A stretch of 64,000 bases of DNA from Stappia sp. MMSF_3263 (GCF_030733745.1 NZ_JASHIK010000013.1:1-64000); one strand, 5' to 3'. Counted from the first letter of the stretch, positions 19,545 through 28,547 are shown. Notes: generated by a model not told the origin, from the sequence alone. Translations and numbers: made by a program.

Positions 19545-19797
19545 GCGAAAGGGGCGTGCTGCATACGCTTTCAACCGCCGTTTCGAGGCACTTGGCGAAA
19601 GGCGCCGATTGCCGTTACAGTTGCGGTCAACGCTTGGCTGGCGGCTCCGCCGCCGGTCCGCTCCGGCCGGGATCCTCCATGCCTGGACGGTTCGCCCTTG
19701 ACCCTCCCGGTTCGCGCGACATGTCGCACGCAACGATTTTCACATTCACCGCAGCGATTTCCGGGCCCGGCCCGGCCGTAGCAACGAGGCATTTTCA

Positions 19798-22101
19798 ATG
19801 AACGAGACGGTTCACGCCAAGTTCGGGATGGGTGCGCCCGTCCGCCGCAAGGAAGACGACGCGCTTGTCACCGGCAACGGCCGCTATACCGACGATCTTG
19901 CGCCGGAGGGGGCCTTGCGGGCTTTCGTCCTGCGCTCCTCCATGGCGCATGCCCGCATCGTGCTGGGGCCGCTTGACGATGCCCGCGCGGCGCCCGGCGT
20001 GGTCATGGTGATGAGCGCGGCCGATATTCCCGACCTCGGACTGATGCCCACCAAGGTGGTGCTGACCCAGACCGACGGCACCCGCCATGCGGTGCCGCCG
20101 CGCCCGGTGCTGGCCACCGACACGGTCCGCCATGTGGGCGAACCGGTGGTACTCGTCGTCGCCGACACGCTGGCCAATGCAAAGTCGGCGGCCGAACTCA
20201 TCGAGATCGACTACGAGCCGCTCGATGCGGTGGTCGAGACCGGGGACGCCTTGAATCCCGGCGCGCCGCTCGTGTGGCCGGAAACGGGCACCAACGTCGC
20301 CTTCAACTACGAGATCGGCGACGCGGCCGCGACCGCCGCCGCCTTCGACACGGCCCATCACGTCACCCGCATCGAGATCGTCAACAACCGGCTCGTGTGC
20401 AACTACATGGAGCCGCGCGGCTGTATCGCCGAGTTCGATCCGCAGACGGGGCGCTACACGCTGACCGCCGGCACCCAGGGCGGCCACGGCATGCGCGACA
20501 TCATCGCCGGCGACATTCTTCGCATCGAGAAGGATCGCCTGCGCGTCGTCACGCCGGATGTCGGCGGCGGTTTTGGCACCAAGAACTTCGTCTATCCCGA
20601 ATATCCCGTCTGCCTGGTTGCCGCCGAGCGGCTGGGACGGCCGGTGAAGTGGATCTGCGATCGCACCGAGCACTTCCTCGCCGATGCGCATGGCCGCGAC
20701 AATCTCGCGGTCGCCGAGATGGCGCTCGATGCGGACGGACGGTTTCTCGCGATGCGGGTCGACCTGATTGCCGCGATGGGGGCCTACCTGCACCAGTACG
20801 GGCCGTTCATTCCCTTCCTCGGCCTGTCGATGACGACCGGCCTTTACGACATCCCGGCCATGCACGCGGCGATGAAGGGCGTCTTCACCAACACCGTCCC
20901 GACGGACGCCTATCGCGGCGCCGGACGCCCGGAAGCGGCCTATCTTCTGGAGCGCCTCGTCGACAAGGCGGCGGCGGACATGGACCTTGCCCCGGCCGAG
21001 ATCCGGCGGCGCAATTTCATCCGCCCGGAGCAGCTTCCCTACACCACCCACACGGGCCGCATGTACGACACCGGCGAGTTTGCCGCGCATATGGACAAGG
21101 CGCTGGCCGAGGCCGACTGGGACGGGTTCGAGGCCCGCGCGGTGGCGTCGGCGGAGCAGGGAAAATATCGCGGCATCGGCATGGCGACCTATATCGAGGC
21201 CTGCGCCTTTGCCGGCTCCGAGGAGGCGACGGTGGAGCTTGGCGGCGACGGCTCGCTGACGCTGCTGATCGGCACCCAGACCAACGGCCAGGGACACGCC
21301 ACGGCCTATGGCCAGATCATCGCCGAGCAGTTCGGCGTCGATCTCGACCGGATCACCATGATCCAGGGCGACACCGACCGGGTGCGCAAGGGGGGCGGCA
21401 CGGGCGGCTCGCGTTCGATCCCGATCGGCCTGCCATCCGTCCTGGAAGCCTCCAAGGCCCTGGTGAAGAAGGTCAAGGACCTGGCCGCCGACAAGCTGGA
21501 GGCCGGTGTCGAGGATCTGGAACTGGCGGAAGGGTCCGTGCGGGTCGTTGGCACCGACCGGGCGATCACTCTGGCCGAGATCGCGGCGACGGCGCCCGAG
21601 CCCCTTTCGGGCCGCGAGGAGGTGAAGCAGGCCGAGGCGACCTATCCCAACGGCACCCATGTCTGCGAGCTGGAGGTCGATCCGGAGACCGGCGACATCG
21701 AGCTTGTCGGCTATCTCATCGTCGACGACTTCGGGGTGACAGTGAACCCGATGCTGCTCGCCGGCCAGGTGCATGGCGGCGTCGTCCAGGCAATCGGCCA
21801 GGCCCTGATGGAGCACACCGTCTATGACGGCGACGGCCAGCTCCTGACGGCGTCCTTCCTCGACTACCGGATGCCGCGCGCCGCCGACATTCCCGACATC
21901 CGCTTCGAGACGCGCAACGTGCCCTCGACCACCAACGCGCTCGGCATCAAGGGCGCGGGCGAGGCCGGCACGATCGGGGCGGCGCCGGCGGTCATGAACG
22001 CGGTCAACGATGCGCTGCGTCGTGGTGCCGGCGTGCCGCAGATCGAGATGCCGGCGACGCCGTCGCGGGTGTGGGACGCGATCGCCGCCGCGCGCAACTG
22101 A
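19798..22101 (+). CDS. Molybdopterin-dependent hydroxylase large subunit (form II CoxL-like)
   Basis: A 767-residue protein of the xanthine dehydrogenase/CO dehydrogenase large-subunit family. The N-terminal hammerhead domain covers about residues 15-125 and the Mo-cofactor part follows. Motifs: GGGFGTKNFVYPEY, AYRGAGR (from 371), the glycine-rich GTGGSRS, and KGAGEAG with the catalytic glutamate E722. AYRGAGR is the form II pattern; true CO dehydrogenases carry AYRCSFR, so the substrate is unlikely to be CO and is unknown. The small Fe-S and medium FAD subunit genes that normally adjoin it are absent on both sides, making it an orphan. GAGG ten bases upstream supports the start. Confidence 0.92.
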   Translation: MNETVHAKFGMGAPVRRKEDDALVTGNGRYTDDLAPEGALRAFVLRSSMAHARIVLGPLDDARAAPGVVMVMSAADIPDLGLMPTKVVLTQTDGTRHAVPPRPVLATDTVRHVGEPVVLVVADTLANAKSAAELIEIDYEPLDAVVETGDALNPGAPLVWPETGTNVAFNYEIGDAAATAAAFDTAHHVTRIEIVNNRLVCNYMEPRGCIAEFDPQTGRYTLTAGTQGGHGMRDIIAGDILRIEKDRLRVVTPDVGGGFGTKNFVYPEYPVCLVAAERLGRPVKWICDRTEHFLADAHGRDNLAVAEMALDADGRFLAMRVDLIAAMGAYLHQYGPFIPFLGLSMTTGLYDIPAMHAAMKGVFTNTVPTDAYRGAGRPEAAYLLERLVDKAAADMDLAPAEIRRRNFIRPEQLPYTTHTGRMYDTGEFAAHMDKALAEADWDGFEARAVASAEQGKYRGIGMATYIEACAFAGSEEATVELGGDGSLTLLIGTQTNGQGHATAYGQIIAEQFGVDLDRITMIQGDTDRVRKGGGTGGSRSIPIGLPSVLEASKALVKKVKDLAADKLEAGVEDLELAEGSVRVVGTDRAITLAEIAATAPEPLSGREEVKQAEATYPNGTHVCELEVDPETGDIELVGYLIVDDFGVTVNPMLLAGQVHGGVVQAIGQALMEHTVYDGDGQLLTASFLDYRMPRAADIPDIRFETRNVPSTTNALGIKGAGEAGTIGAAPAVMNAVNDALRRGAGVPQIEMPATPSRVWDAIAAARN

Positions 22102-22300
22102 AACCGGGGCAGGCCGGCGGGGTTCCGCGCCGCTGGCCTGCCGGTCTTACGCTAGGTCATGTGGCAGGCGCGGGGGTGCCTTGCGTTTTGCGCGGGAAAG
22201 CCCCTTGCGATTCATCATATAAATACGGAAAGTCGTTCCAAACCGGCGGGTTCAGGCACATGCCCAGCGTCGCTGGAGCCAGTCGTGGATCCTTGCCGGC

Positions 22301-23338
22301 ATGCCTCTTGACCGTTCCGACCCCAATGAAGTTCCTGGCGACAATCCCGGCGACGTCCCGGCAGGTTCGACGCGTTCGCAAGAACCGCCCGTCGCCCCGC
22401 CCGCGCGCGAACTGAACGCCTACAATCCGCGTCTGGGCATTGGCCTGAAGGTGACTTCGGCGCTGATCTTCACCGGCATGGTCGCGATGGTGAAGGTCCT
22501 CGACGGCCGTTATCCGGTCGGCGAGCTGATCTTCGCCCGCTCCTTCTTCGGCATGATCCCGGTCCTTGTCATGGTCGCCTGGCAGGGGCAGCTCGCGGTC
22601 GCCTTCACCACCAGCCGCCCGTGGGGGCATGTCAGCCGGGCGATCGTCGGCGGCTCGGCGATGGCCATGTGGTTCGGCGCGCTGGCGCGCCTGCCGCTGC
22701 CGGATGCGACCGCCATCAGCTTCTCCGCGCCGCTGATCACCGTGGCGCTTGCCGCGATCATCCTGCGCGAGAAGGTGCGTGCCTACCGCTGGAGCGCGGT
22801 GGTCGTCGGGTTTTTCGGCATCCTCATCATCCTGTCGCCGCATCTGGGCGGGGCGGTGCTGAGCGAGGAGGCTTCGGAAGGCGCCATGCTCGCCTTCGCC
22901 GCGGCCGTGTTCATGGCGCTCGCCATGATCACCGTGCGCCGGCTGACCAGCACGGAGCGGACCTCGACCATCGTCGTGTGGTTCGCCGCCGTCACCTCGC
23001 TCTTCGCGCTGATGACCGCGCCCTTCGGCTGGGTCGTGCCGGACACGGGCGATGCGGTGATCCTGGTGCTCATCGGGCTGCTCGGCGGCGTCGGCCAGAT
23101 CCTGCTGACCCAGAGCTACCGCTATGCCGATGCCTCGACCATCGCGCCGTTCGAGTACACGACGATGATCTGGACGGTGATTGTCGGCTGGCTGGTGTTT
23201 TCCGAGATCCCGACCGGGGAGGTGGTTCTGGGCGCGGTGATCGTCATCGGCGCGGGCGTCTTCGTCATCTACCGCGAGCGACAGCTCGGCCTCGACCGCT
23301 CCAAGGAGCGGCGCACGGTGACGCCATCCAAGGTGTGA
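22301..23338 (+). CDS. EamA/DMT-family exporter
   Basis: A 345-residue inner-membrane carrier with a Pro-rich polar N-terminus of about 42 residues and about ten hydrophobic segments in two EamA repeats. GGSAMAMWFGALARLPLPDATAI followed by ILREKVRAYRW, here named by its start and end around residues 113-160, is characteristic of this family. It is distantly like the exporter at 18166. Substrate unknown. It stands alone on the plus strand between the CoxL-like gene and a convergent VOC gene; a 10-bp inverted repeat lies just after its stop. Confidence 0.88.
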   Translation: MPLDRSDPNEVPGDNPGDVPAGSTRSQEPPVAPPARELNAYNPRLGIGLKVTSALIFTGMVAMVKVLDGRYPVGELIFARSFFGMIPVLVMVAWQGQLAVAFTTSRPWGHVSRAIVGGSAMAMWFGALARLPLPDATAISFSAPLITVALAAIILREKVRAYRWSAVVVGFFGILIILSPHLGGAVLSEEASEGAMLAFAAAVFMALAMITVRRLTSTERTSTIVVWFAAVTSLFALMTAPFGWVVPDTGDAVILVLIGLLGGVGQILLTQSYRYADASTIAPFEYTTMIWTVIVGWLVFSEIPTGEVVLGAVIVIGAGVFVIYRERQLGLDRSKERRTVTPSKV

Positions 23339-23345
23339 TCGCGGC

Positions 23346-23407
23346 GTCTGGCGGACGACCCAAGCGGAAGCGTTCGATTTGAGGTCGAGGCGACATCTCC
23401 GCCAGAC
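23346..23407. repeat. Inverted repeat after the EamA gene
   Basis: GTCTGGCGGA (23346-23355) and its exact complement TCCGCCAGAC (23398-23407) flank 42 bases, starting seven bases after the EamA stop codon. No T-run follows. It may be an mRNA 3' structure or a small palindromic repeat unit; the remaining 130 bases to the VOC gene show nothing recognisable. Confidence 0.45.
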
Positions 23408-23537
23408 AATTTGAGATGCAACGCCCCCGTATCGGCGATGGACCTTGCCGAAACCCGGCCGTGACGTCCTGGAAAGGTTCCGCTGAGGCCGTGCCCGCCG
23501 GAAGCACACACCGGTGGGGCCATAAGAAGCCTGCGTC

Positions 23538-23918
23538 TTATGCAGCTTCTCCGGTCAAATCCTCTGCAAGCATCAGCGCGTTGCCGTCGGGATCGTAGAA
23601 TGTCGCGGTCTTGACCATGCCCTCGACGACATCCGTTTCGCCATCGAACCTGACCTTGGCCTCTTCCAGTTTCCGCCGCGCGGAATCCAGGTCGGCGATG
23701 CCGAAGACCGGCACGCAGTTGCCCGGCGCGGGCCTGGTGTGCTCGCCAAGGCCGATCGCGACGCCGGGCGTGTTCGTCCGAAGCTCGGACCAGCCAGCCT
23801 CGTCTGCGTGATAGAGCACCTCAAATCCCAACATGGTTTCGTACCACTTCGCGCTCGCATGGCGGTCCTTGACCGACATTGCGATGGTGATGGTTTGATC
23901 TACCGAAATGAGTGACAT
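23538..23918 (-). CDS. VOC-family (glyoxalase/dioxygenase fold) protein
   Basis: A 126-residue single-domain vicinal-oxygen-chelate protein. The beta-alpha-beta-beta-beta pattern is seen twice, beginning TITIAMSVKDRHASAKWYETMLGFEV and again from CVPVFGIADLD, here given in pieces; it ends with FYDPDGNALMLAEDL, the usual closing strand with an acidic metal-ligand position. Such small VOC proteins include lyases and resistance proteins, and the activity cannot be assigned. It is divergently transcribed from an HxlR-type regulator across a 39-bp gap holding an inverted repeat, so it is probably the regulated gene. Confidence 0.85.
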   Translation of the reverse strand: MSLISVDQTITIAMSVKDRHASAKWYETMLGFEVLYHADEAGWSELRTNTPGVAIGLGEHTRPAPGNCVPVFGIADLDSARRKLEEAKVRFDGETDVVEGMVKTATFYDPDGNALMLAEDLTGEAA

Positions 23919-23936
23919 GGGCTTTCCTCATGATTC

Positions 23937-23957
23937 AAAATATACTAACTATATTTT
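23937..23957. promoter_or_regulatory. Inverted repeat operator between VOC and HxlR-type genes
   Basis: AAAATATA-CTAAC-TATATTTT is a perfect 8-5-8 inverted repeat in the 39-bp divergent gap, ending one base before the first ATG of the regulator gene. Position and symmetry fit an autoregulatory site for the HxlR-like protein that also controls the VOC gene. Confidence 0.6.
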
Positions 23958-24500
23958 ATGGACATAGGGATGCTTGTCAACATCACTTCAAGGGCCTGGG
24001 CCTTGCCCATATTGTCGAGCCTGCATTCGGGTGTCGCCGGGCGGCAGGCGCCGCTCCTGGCCGCGACCGGCGCAAGCCGGACCGCCTTCGCGCAAAGCAT
24101 GGATCACTTGATCGAAATGGGATTGGTTGAACGCAACCCCGGTTACGGTCATCCGCTGCGCCCGGAATTCCGGCTCACACAGATGGGAGGTGCTGCCGCT
24201 GTCATCGCCAACCGGGTCCGCTCTGTCTCCACGGAGGAAGACTGGCGGTTGCTGCGCCGATCCTGGACCTTGCCGGTGCTGACGTCGCTGCGCACGCCAA
24301 GCCATTTCAACGAGATCAAGCGAAGCCTGCCGTCCATAACGGACCGGGCCCTGTCGCAGTCGTTGAAATCAATGGAAGCAAGAAGCTGGGTGCGCCGCAG
24401 CGTTGACGGAGCCGCCCGCCCGCCAAGGTCCATCTACAGTGCGGTGAACACCGGCGGACTGATAAGTCAGGTCACTGCGCCTGAAATCAACTTCATCTAG
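23958..24500 (+). CDS. HxlR-type regulator with two tandem winged-helix domains
   Basis: A 180-residue DNA-binding protein, longer than the usual 110-150 residues of HxlR. The two halves look like copies: ITSRAWALPILSSL near residue 9 matches LLRRSWTLPVLTSL near residue 99, and each is followed by a recognition-helix region (GASRTAFAQSMDHLIEMG; ITDRALSQSLKSMEA). A polypeptide with two wHTH units could bind as a single-chain pseudo-dimer. The cysteine typical of redox-sensing HxlR members is absent. The first ATG (23958) has no ribosome site and abuts the operator; ATG 23970 with GGA-TAGGG upstream is an alternative. Confidence 0.82.
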   Translation: MDIGMLVNITSRAWALPILSSLHSGVAGRQAPLLAATGASRTAFAQSMDHLIEMGLVERNPGYGHPLRPEFRLTQMGGAAAVIANRVRSVSTEEDWRLLRRSWTLPVLTSLRTPSHFNEIKRSLPSITDRALSQSLKSMEARSWVRRSVDGAARPPRSIYSAVNTGGLISQVTAPEINFI

Positions 24501-24535
24501 AAGAACCGGCCGCTCCTCGTTTATCGGAACGCACC

Positions 24536-24772
24536 CTAGAACGCCTTGAAGGTGATGATCGTCTTGGTGTCGAGAATGCCGTCGAAGGGATGCAGCTTCT
24601 CGTTGACGAAGTGGCCGATATCGGCGTCGTCGTCGACATAGACCTTGACCAGGAGGTCGTAGTCGCCGGCCGTTGAGTAGATCTCGGAGGCGATCTCGGC
24701 GTCGGCGATGGCGTTGGCGACCTGGTAGGCCTTGCCCAGGTGGCACTTGATCATCACGAAAAACGGAACCAT
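24536..24772 (-). CDS. Stand-alone Lrp/AsnC ligand-binding (RAM) domain protein
   Basis: A 78-residue protein made only of the AsnC/Lrp C-terminal effector domain: VPFFVMIKCHLGKAYQVANA at the start, GDYDLLVKVYV in the middle and TKTIITFKAF at the end. There is no DNA-binding domain. CGGAG six bases upstream supports the ATG at 24772. Such one-domain proteins form ring oligomers and may modulate full-length Lrp regulators or bind amino acids; that is family-level inference. It converges with the HxlR-type gene. Confidence 0.85.
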   Translation of the reverse strand: MVPFFVMIKCHLGKAYQVANAIADAEIASEIYSTAGDYDLLVKVYVDDDADIGHFVNEKLHPFDGILDTKTIITFKAF

Positions 24773-25128
24773 TTCAGTCTCCGGAGCCGGGGCGGCGGGT
24801 GCCGCGAGTCGCCCGACAGTGAAGCGGATGTCTTGGTGCGGGGCAAGGGGAACCTCGCCCGTTGGCGGCAGCACCCCCCGGCAAGGCATGAAACGGCCGG
24901 GTGGAAGCGTCGCGGAACCCGAAAACTTGAACGTTCCGGGCTTGCGAAGTTGCGGCGGGTGTCGGAGTCTGCCATGAAACCGTTGAGTATCCCTGCCGCG
25001 GTGCATGTTCGGATCCCGCGTCCGGGCAGGCCGGTCCGGTCGACGAGACAGTGCACCGGCATCCGTTGGCAGGCACCCGGCACGGCGCAGCCGGCCAAGG
25101 ACGAATACCGAACCGAAGACATGGCCCC
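24773..25128. other. Gene-free interval between the RAM protein and the TRAP binding protein
   Basis: About 356 bases between divergent genes. No open frame with a ribosome site, no clear promoter and no repeat was recognised. It must hold the promoters of both flanking genes. Confidence 0.5.
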
Positions 25129-26244
25129 ATGACCCGCCCGACGTCCCCTACACACCCCGCGCCGTCCTTCACGGTGACGCGACGTGGCGCGCTCGGCCTT
25201 GCCGGGGTCGGGCTGGCTGGCGGTCTGGCCACGCCGGCGCTCGCGCAACCGACGATCGAATGGAAGATGGCCACCGCCTGGCCGGCCGATCTTCCCGGCC
25301 CCGGCCAGGCGGCGCAGCGCATCTGCGATGCCATCGCCTTGCTGAGCGGCGGCCGGATGCGGGTGCGCCTGTTTCCCGCCGGCGGGCTGGTGCCCGGCAG
25401 CGAGGTGTTCGACGCCGTCTCCGCCGGTACGGCGCAGATGGGCCATGCCTCCGCCACGTTCTGGCAGGACCGGCTGCCGGCGGCGGTCTTCTTCGCCACG
25501 GTTCCCTTCGGCTTCCTGCCGCACGAGCATGTGACCTGGATCGAGCAGGGCGGCGGCCAGGCCCTGTGGGACCGGCTCTACGCGCCCTTCGCGGTCAAGC
25601 CGTTTCCCGGCGGCAATGGCGGCGGCCAGCTTGGCGGCTGGTTCATGAAACCGGTGCAGACGCTCGACGACCTCAAGGGCCTGCGCGTTCGCATGCCGGG
25701 CCTTGGCGGCGAGGTCATGCGGCGGCTCGGGGCGACCCCGGTTTCCCTGCCGCCGGCCGAGCTGGTGCCGGCGCTGAAGAGCGGGCTGATCGACGCGGCC
25801 GAGTTCCTGGGACCGGAGAGCGACCGGGCGATGGGTTTCCAGACGGTCAGCAAGCTCTGCTACACGCCCGGCTTCCACGAGCCGAACGGCACCACCGAGG
25901 CACTGGTCAACCGGGTCGCCTATGAGGGATTGCCCGACGATCTTCGCGCGATCATCGCCGCCGCCTGCCGGATGGAAACACTGCACGGCATGTCGGAAAG
26001 CGCCTGGAAAAACGCGGAAGCGATGCGCCAGCTGGTCGCCGAGGACGGCGTCGAGCTCAAGGTCTATCCGACCGAGATCACGAGCGCGCTGCGCGACACG
26101 TCGAACGATGTGGTCGCCGGTCTTGCCGCCGGCGGGGATCTCGATCGCGAGATCTACAAGAGCTATGTCCGCGCGCTCGCAAGGCTGGCCCTGTGGAGCG
26201 ATGCGTCCGAGCGCTTGTTTCTCGAGCGCCGCCGCTTGTCCTAA
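25129..26244 (+). CDS. TRAP transporter substrate-binding protein, DctP family, Tat-exported
   Basis: Periplasmic solute receptor of 371 residues. The N-terminus has a twin-arginine signal (TRRGALGLAGVGLAGG, then ATPALAQ), so it should be exported folded. The mature part starts PTIEWKMATAWPADLPG and has the DctP features GGLVPGSEVFDAVSAGTAQM and the conserved arginine in DLKGLRVRMPGLGGEVM that binds the substrate carboxylate. This resembles the TRAP group acting on carboxylates such as 2-oxo acids. The membrane subunits DctQ and DctM are not adjacent, so it is an orphan receptor here. The C-terminus overlaps the convergent TetR gene by four bases. Confidence 0.88.
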   Translation: MTRPTSPTHPAPSFTVTRRGALGLAGVGLAGGLATPALAQPTIEWKMATAWPADLPGPGQAAQRICDAIALLSGGRMRVRLFPAGGLVPGSEVFDAVSAGTAQMGHASATFWQDRLPAAVFFATVPFGFLPHEHVTWIEQGGGQALWDRLYAPFAVKPFPGGNGGGQLGGWFMKPVQTLDDLKGLRVRMPGLGGEVMRRLGATPVSLPPAELVPALKSGLIDAAEFLGPESDRAMGFQTVSKLCYTPGFHEPNGTTEALVNRVAYEGLPDDLRAIIAAACRMETLHGMSESAWKNAEAMRQLVAEDGVELKVYPTEITSALRDTSNDVVAGLAAGGDLDREIYKSYVRALARLALWSDASERLFLERRRLS

Positions 26245-26954
26245 AGGGGTTTTGCCGGTCCGGGGCCCCTGAGTTCCGGCGGCAGTTCGCGGAACCGGCC
26301 GTCGCGCAGCGCGGCGAGGGCGAAATCCACCATCGGATCGAACATCAGGTCCTGGTGCCCCTCGGGCAGGCAGCGGCAGGTCTGCGCCACGAGCGCGGGG
26401 TGAAAGAACATCACCAGCGAGTGCTGGAACAGCATCGCCGCCGTGTTCGCGTCCTGGTCGGCGAACTCGCCCTTGTCGATTCCCTCGCGGATCAGTCGGG
26501 CGAACGAGCTCCGCATCTCGGCCTTGTGGACCTCGATCTCGTCCCAGGCCTCCTCCATCGCGGCTTCGAGCAGGTCGTGGATCTTGCGGTCCGCTGTGTA
26601 GCTGTCGCGGGTGTGGTGGAAATGCTGGCGGACCATCTGGCGCAGCCGGTCGGCCGAACTGCCCTCGGCCGTCTCCATGCCCTTTTCCATTGCCTCGCGC
26701 AAACCGCCGGTGACCAGCAGCGTGACGGCCTTGGTCAGCTCCGCTTTCGAAGCGAAGAAGCGGTAGACATTGGCCGGCGACATGCCCAGTTCCCGGGCGA
26801 TGTCGGCGACCGTGGTCTTCTGGTAGCCGTAGTGGTGAAAAAGCTCGCTGGCCTTCTCGACGATCCGCCGGCGCATGTCATGCGCGGCTGCGCTCGTCGT
26901 CCCGTCCCGGGTCGCCGCCAGTGTCTCTTCGCTCTCAAGCACGTCACTCATCAT
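26241..26954 (-). CDS. TetR/AcrR-family regulator of the RND efflux operon
   Basis: A repressor of about 237 residues. The HTH is at about residues 27-75: RRRIVEKASELFHHYGYQKT, then VADIARELGMSPANVYRFFASK. The C-terminal ligand domain resembles AcrR-type proteins. Two adjacent ATG codons (26954, 26951) are possible starts. It is divergent from an RND membrane-fusion and pump gene pair, the classical arrangement for a local repressor, and a palindrome that overlaps a -35 box lies between them. Confidence 0.88.
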   Translation of the reverse strand: MMSDVLESEETLAATRDGTTSAAAHDMRRRIVEKASELFHHYGYQKTTVADIARELGMSPANVYRFFASKAELTKAVTLLVTGGLREAMEKGMETAEGSSADRLRQMVRQHFHHTRDSYTADRKIHDLLEAAMEEAWDEIEVHKAEMRSSFARLIREGIDKGEFADQDANTAAMLFQHSLVMFFHPALVAQTCRCLPEGHQDLMFDPMVDFALAALRDGRFRELPPELRGPGPAKPL

Positions 26955-27193
26955 GCACTGATCCGGTTTTCTGTTTCTTCGGTACGCCGCGATCGATGGG
27001 AACGACGGCAGTGCCGCACGGGTTGCCCGCTTGCCGGGCGCGCCTCGCGTGGGCCGGTTCACACCAACAATGGGAGGAGCCGGCGGTTGCGTCAACTTGT
27101 CCCTTCATCTGCGGTCAGGCTGTGGATGGCGGACAGCCGCGCGCGAAGGGCATCCGGCGGATCGTCCCGCTCTTCTGTATGATATATGTTCTC

Positions 27194-27215
27194 TGACGTT
27201 TGTTGACAATCGTCA
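27194..27215. promoter_or_regulatory. TetR-type operator in the RND promoter
   Basis: A 22-bp interrupted palindrome of the form TGACG-n-TTGT-nn-ACAA-n-CGTCA, with 18 of 22 positions symmetric, lies in the 405-bp divergent gap between tetR and the RND operon. It covers a good -35 hexamer, so repressor binding should block transcription of the pump genes. Confidence 0.6.
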
Positions 27216-27230
27216 TTTAATATCCATATT
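27203..27230 (+). promoter_or_regulatory. Predicted sigma-70-type promoter of the RND operon
   Basis: TTGACA (27203-27208), a 16-base spacer and CATATT (27225-27230) form a plausible promoter 130 bases before the membrane-fusion gene. The -35 box lies inside the palindrome. The rest of the gap shows no gene. Confidence 0.45.
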
Positions 27231-27359
27231 CGTGCCGGGCGGTCGCCGCAATCCGGCGGCCGTTGGTGATCCGTCCGGGCAACCATCCGCTGCCTGTCCG
27301 GGAGCGCCGCGCTCCACATGCCCTGAACGACCGGAATACCTGACCGGAGAAAAGATGAG

Positions 27360-28547
27360 ATGAGCCGTTTCCCCGCATTTTCCAGCCTCGTCGACTTGAT
27401 CCGGCCAGATATTCCGGGCGCTCGCCTTCGCCGCGTGCCTCTTTTGCGCCTTGCAGGCGTTGTCGCGCTTGGCGCTGTCGCCGCCGCATGCCAGCCGGAG
27501 GCGGCCGTCGAGGAGGACGTGGCCAAGCCGGCGCGCACGGTGTGGGTCGAGCCGGCGGCGCCGGCGGGCGGGCGCACGATTTCGCTGACGGGCATCATCC
27601 GCGCGCGCAGTGACGCACCCATCGCCTTCCGGGTGGGAGGCAAGATTTCCGAACGCGGCGCCGATGTCGGCGACCGGGTGAAGCCCGGCGACGTCATTGC
27701 CGTGCTCGATGCCTCGGATCTGGAGGCGGCGCTGAGAGCGCGCGAGGCGGAAGAGCGGGCGGCGCGGGCACAGTCCCGCCGTGCCGCGGAAGACCGCCTG
27801 CGGATCGCGGCACTGAAGGAAAAGGGGCATGTCAGCCAGGCGGCGCTCGATCAGGCCGTTGCCTCGGACGATGCCGCGGCCGCATCTCTCAAGGCGGCCG
27901 TCGAGCAGCGCATCCTCGCCGCCAACCAGCTTGCCTATGCCCGCCTGGAGGCGGATGCCGAAGGCGTCGTGACCGCTGTCCTGGCGGAGCCGGGCGAGGT
28001 CGTCACGGCGGGCCAGCCGGTGCTGCGCATCGCCCGCGATGCGGAGCGCGAGGTCGAGGTCGCCATTCCCGAGGCGCAGGTCGCCGCCGTGTCCGGCGCG
28101 ACGCCGCGCATTACCTTGTGGGCCGAGCCCGACCGCTCCTTCCGGGCCACCTTGCGCGAAATGTCGCCCGTTGCCGATGCGGCTGCGCGCAGTTTCACCG
28201 CGCGTTTCTCCATCCTGGATCCAGGCGTCGATGCCCGTCTTGGCATGACCGCGACGGTGCATCTGGATCGGGCCGCGGACAAGGGCGATGTCGCGGTGCC
28301 GCTTGCTGCGGTCTGGTATGACGGCAGCCAGGCCAATGTCTGGCATGCGGAACCGGGAGCGGAAAGGGTCGAGCCGGTCCCCGTCACCGTCCGCCGGATC
28401 GAGGCCGAGCGGGCGATCGTCTCGGGCGGGATCGCGACGGGCGAGCATGTGGTGAGCATGGGAGCGCACCGGCTTGACCCGGGTCTGCTGCTCAGGGTGG
28501 TCGCGCGCGACACGGCCGGCCCGGTTCGCGTGGGAGCCCTGCGATGA
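27360..28547 (+). CDS. RND efflux periplasmic adaptor (membrane-fusion lipoprotein)
   Basis: Adaptor subunit of 395 residues that couples the inner-membrane pump to an outer-membrane channel. The lipobox VAAAC places the acylated cysteine at residue 44. A biotinyl-lipoyl half-motif (RVGGKISERGADVGDRVKPG) precedes a coiled-coil hairpin of about residues 120-190 rich in Ala, Arg and Glu (LRAREAEERAARAQ), followed by the second lipoyl half and beta-barrel. GGAGAAAAG supports the start. It overlaps the pump gene by four bases. Confidence 0.92.
   Translation: MSRFPAFSSLVDLIRPDIPGARLRRVPLLRLAGVVALGAVAAACQPEAAVEEDVAKPARTVWVEPAAPAGGRTISLTGIIRARSDAPIAFRVGGKISERGADVGDRVKPGDVIAVLDASDLEAALRAREAEERAARAQSRRAAEDRLRIAALKEKGHVSQAALDQAVASDDAAAASLKAAVEQRILAANQLAYARLEADAEGVVTAVLAEPGEVVTAGQPVLRIARDAEREVEVAIPEAQVAAVSGATPRITLWAEPDRSFRATLREMSPVADAAARSFTARFSILDPGVDARLGMTATVHLDRAADKGDVAVPLAAVWYDGSQANVWHAEPGAERVEPVPVTVRRIEAERAIVSGGIATGEHVVSMGAHRLDPGLLLRVVARDTAGPVRVGALR

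Noticed and set aside
19275-19733. A minus-strand frame of about 150 codons inside repeat copy A, and its counterpart at the start of the transglutaminase frame
   Set aside because: Both fall within the repeat and share only sequence that comes from the repeat; no ribosome site.
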